From positions 1-40,952 of the IMG/VR virus record IMGVR_UViG_3300033141_003738: a stretch of 40,952 bases of DNA. One strand, 5' to 3'. The translations under genes and the position numbers were made by a program. Positions 39,977 through 40,952 of the stretch are shown here, piece by piece (positions within the stretch are counted from its first letter, which is position 1; each line of letters opens with the position of its first letter). The stretch is from a virus. The notes under the pieces were generated by a model. It was not told where the DNA came from. It worked only from the letters and a program-made list of their open reading frames with translations, and ran no database searches.

Positions 39977-40174
39977 TTACATTTTTATTTCATGGCAATT
40001 CATTTTTTCATATGCATCAACATATCTACTTTTTCTTTTACAAAATAAATTCCTATTCATGTCTTTGTCGATTGAATTGTTGCAATTTTTGCATATTTTC
40101 CCAAACTTTACTATATAGATTAAAACAATAGCTAATAAAAAAAATAGTATCATCAAAATAATTAATATCTTCAT
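39977..40174 (-). CDS. Membrane-anchored small Cys protein, 65 aa
   Basis: A hydrophobic N-terminal helix (ILIILMILFFLLAIVLIYIV) is followed by a short cytoplasmic or periplasmic part with ICKNCNN and two more cysteines, fit for one zinc. It lies after the terminase small subunit and before the ParB-like gene. AGGA precedes the ATG. This type of small protein could be a lysis or exclusion factor, but nothing shows it. Confidence 0.65.
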   Translation of the reverse strand: MKILIILMILFFLLAIVLIYIVKFGKICKNCNNSIDKDMNRNLFCKRKSRYVDAYEKMNCHEIKM

Positions 40175-40182
40175 ACTTAGTC

Positions 40183-40737
40183 CTAGTTATTATTTCCGGT
40201 TGATTCTTTAAGTTTTTTTTCAACTTGTGAAATCGTTAATTCAATTGCTTCTGTTATTGGTTTGGTTAATATTTTTATTTTTTCTGATCTTGGTAATTCA
40301 TTTAAAATTGCACTTTCCATTTCATCGACAAAGCCTTGTGGTGAATCAAGCATGTTGATATTTAAAGCAGATAAATAGTCAAAACATGTTGAGGCAATTA
40401 ATTCCCTGTCAATCAAAGACCCTTCTAATTCTTGAACCTCTAATTCAAGTTTTTTATATTTTAAAACATCTTGGCCTCTTTTTGCATTAATAGAACTTTG
40501 AACTAGTGGATCTTGCTCTATTTCTGGAACACTATAATTTTTTCTTTTTTCTTCAGCTATTGACTCAATGTTTTTATCTAATTCAATATCTGCAATAAAT
40601 GCTGCATTAAGCTGATCATTAATATCCATTTTCCCATTAGGCAATGCATTAAGTGTTCCTCGCTTAATTCTTTGGTTTATAGCTCCCCTGGTTCTACTAG
40701 TTTTTTCCGCAAATTTTGATTGAGAAATAATTGACAT
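40183..40737 (-). CDS. Terminase small subunit (Nu1-like), 184 aa
   Basis: The first 30 residues form a helix-turn-helix (SQSKFAEKTSRTRGAINQRI), followed by long charged helices (DVLKYKKLELEVQELEGSLI). This is the layout of small terminases that recognise the packaging site. It is the first gene of the late operon and the nearest gene to the window end, as Nu1 is to lambda cos. AAGGATG precedes the ATG. The GC-rich repeats at 40886-40912 are candidate binding sites for it. Confidence 0.75.
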   Translation of the reverse strand: MSIISQSKFAEKTSRTRGAINQRIKRGTLNALPNGKMDINDQLNAAFIADIELDKNIESIAEEKRKNYSVPEIEQDPLVQSSINAKRGQDVLKYKKLELEVQELEGSLIDRELIASTCFDYLSALNINMLDSPQGFVDEMESAILNELPRSEKIKILTKPITEAIELTISQVEKKLKESTGNNN

Positions 40738-40761
40738 TTTAAAAATCCATCCTTGTGATTA

Positions 40762-40791
40762 ATTTTATTGTTATGTATAGCCTATTGTCAA
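40762..40791 (-). promoter_or_regulatory. Consensus promoter of the late operon
   Basis: Minus strand: TTGACA (40791-40786), 18-base spacer, TAAAAT (40767-40762), 25 bases before the terminase ATG. The -35 is a perfect consensus. This is the best promoter seen in the window and should drive the leftward structural operon. Confidence 0.7.
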
Positions 40792-40801
40792 TGTATAGGC
40801 T
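40779..40801. repeat. Inverted repeat over the -35 of the late promoter
   Basis: AGCCTAT (40779-40785) and ATAGGCT (40795-40801) are a perfect 7-bp inverted repeat whose 9-base centre contains the -35 hexamer. The arrangement is that of a repressor operator. Nearby TATACTGTATA is another short palindrome. Confidence 0.55.
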
Positions 40802-40885
40802 CTAAGTTCTAGCTATACAGTATACTTATCTAACCATTAAAATGCTTTCAAATAACTTCTACTTGCAAAATATTGATATATCTCT

Positions 40886-40912
40886 GGAGAGGCCGGAGAG
40901 GCCGGATAGGCC
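40886..40912. repeat. Three tandem 9-bp GC-rich repeats
   Basis: GGAGAGGCC occurs twice in tandem, then GGATAGGCC (one change), at 40886, 40895 and 40904. They are very GC-rich against an AT-rich genome and lie 30 bases from the terminal repeat and beside the terminase gene. They fit binding sites for the small terminase, like the R sites of lambda cosB. Confidence 0.6.
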
Positions 40913-40943
40913 CAAAAATAAAACGCAGAATCAGAAAACCGCT

Positions 40944-40952
40944 ACGTCGAAA
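40944..40952. repeat. Right copy of 9-base terminal direct repeat
   Basis: This is the second copy of ACGTCGAAA, identical to 1-9. Together they mark the physical or assembly ends of the genome. Confidence 0.55.

Noticed and set aside
1-40952. tRNA genes, CRISPR arrays, insertion sequences
   Set aside because: I looked for T-loop signatures, regularly spaced repeats and transposase motifs on both strands and saw none. A tRNAscan-SE run would settle the tRNA question.

Overview
This 40,952-base window looks like a complete genome of a contractile-tailed (myovirus-type) bacteriophage. It is AT-rich throughout and densely packed, with overlapping genes and strong Shine-Dalgarno sites. The same 9 bases (ACGTCGAAA) begin and end the window. 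The last 200 bases hold GC-rich 9-bp tandem repeats and a consensus promoter for the terminase genes. The simplest reading is a linear genome whose ends are a short cohesive (cos-like) sequence beside the terminase, or a circle opened there. The host is probably a Gram-negative bacterium, because the lysis cassette has a lipoprotein that fits an outer-membrane spanin and the promoters are of sigma-70 type. The species cannot be told. I see no integrase, transposase or clear CI-type repressor, so nothing shows a temperate life cycle, although two small DNA-binding proteins and an iteron-rich putative origin keep a plasmid-like state possible.

Layout. (1) 1-3400, minus strand: a small orphan protein, a 611-aa adhesin-like virion protein and two small early-type genes, with twin copies of one promoter sequence. 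(2) 3400-4170: a non-coding block with ten ATACACT boxes arranged as a large nested palindrome around an AT-rich centre, the best candidate replication origin, followed by a strong hairpin terminator ending ten bases before the primase start. (3) 4170-13573, plus strand: a primase-helicase, then about twenty small, mostly unrecognised genes, including an XRE-type and a ribbon-helix-helix-type regulator, a YegP/DUF1508 protein and a DUF2511 protein. A bidirectional terminator closes the block. (4) 13629-15338, minus strand: the lysis cassette, with overlapping spanin candidates, a holin-like membrane protein and a DUF5675 protein as lysin candidate. (5) 15463-19191, plus strand: an inverted island with two Mu-type baseplate/tail genes (gp43-like and gp44-like) and two companions. 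(6) 19188-40737, minus strand, read from the right end: TerS, a membrane peptide, a ParB-like protein and a cytosine methyltransferase, TerL, gpW-like connector, portal, S49 protease with a nested scaffold, decoration protein, lambda gpE-type capsid protein, connectors, tail sheath and tube, frameshifted tail chaperone, tape measure, baseplate gp47/gp48/gp46-like proteins, tail-fibre-type proteins, and the spike.

How it fits together. The head is lambda-like (gpA, W, B, C/Nu3, D and E equivalents in lambda order). The tail is Mu-like (sheath, tube, gp43 to gp48 equivalents), but the baseplate genes are rearranged and part of them is inverted. Late transcription probably starts at the consensus promoter beside the right end. 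Early transcription probably diverges from the 3400-4170 block. Several starts are preceded by terminators, hairpins or tiny reading frames, which suggests that attenuation or translational coupling is used repeatedly.
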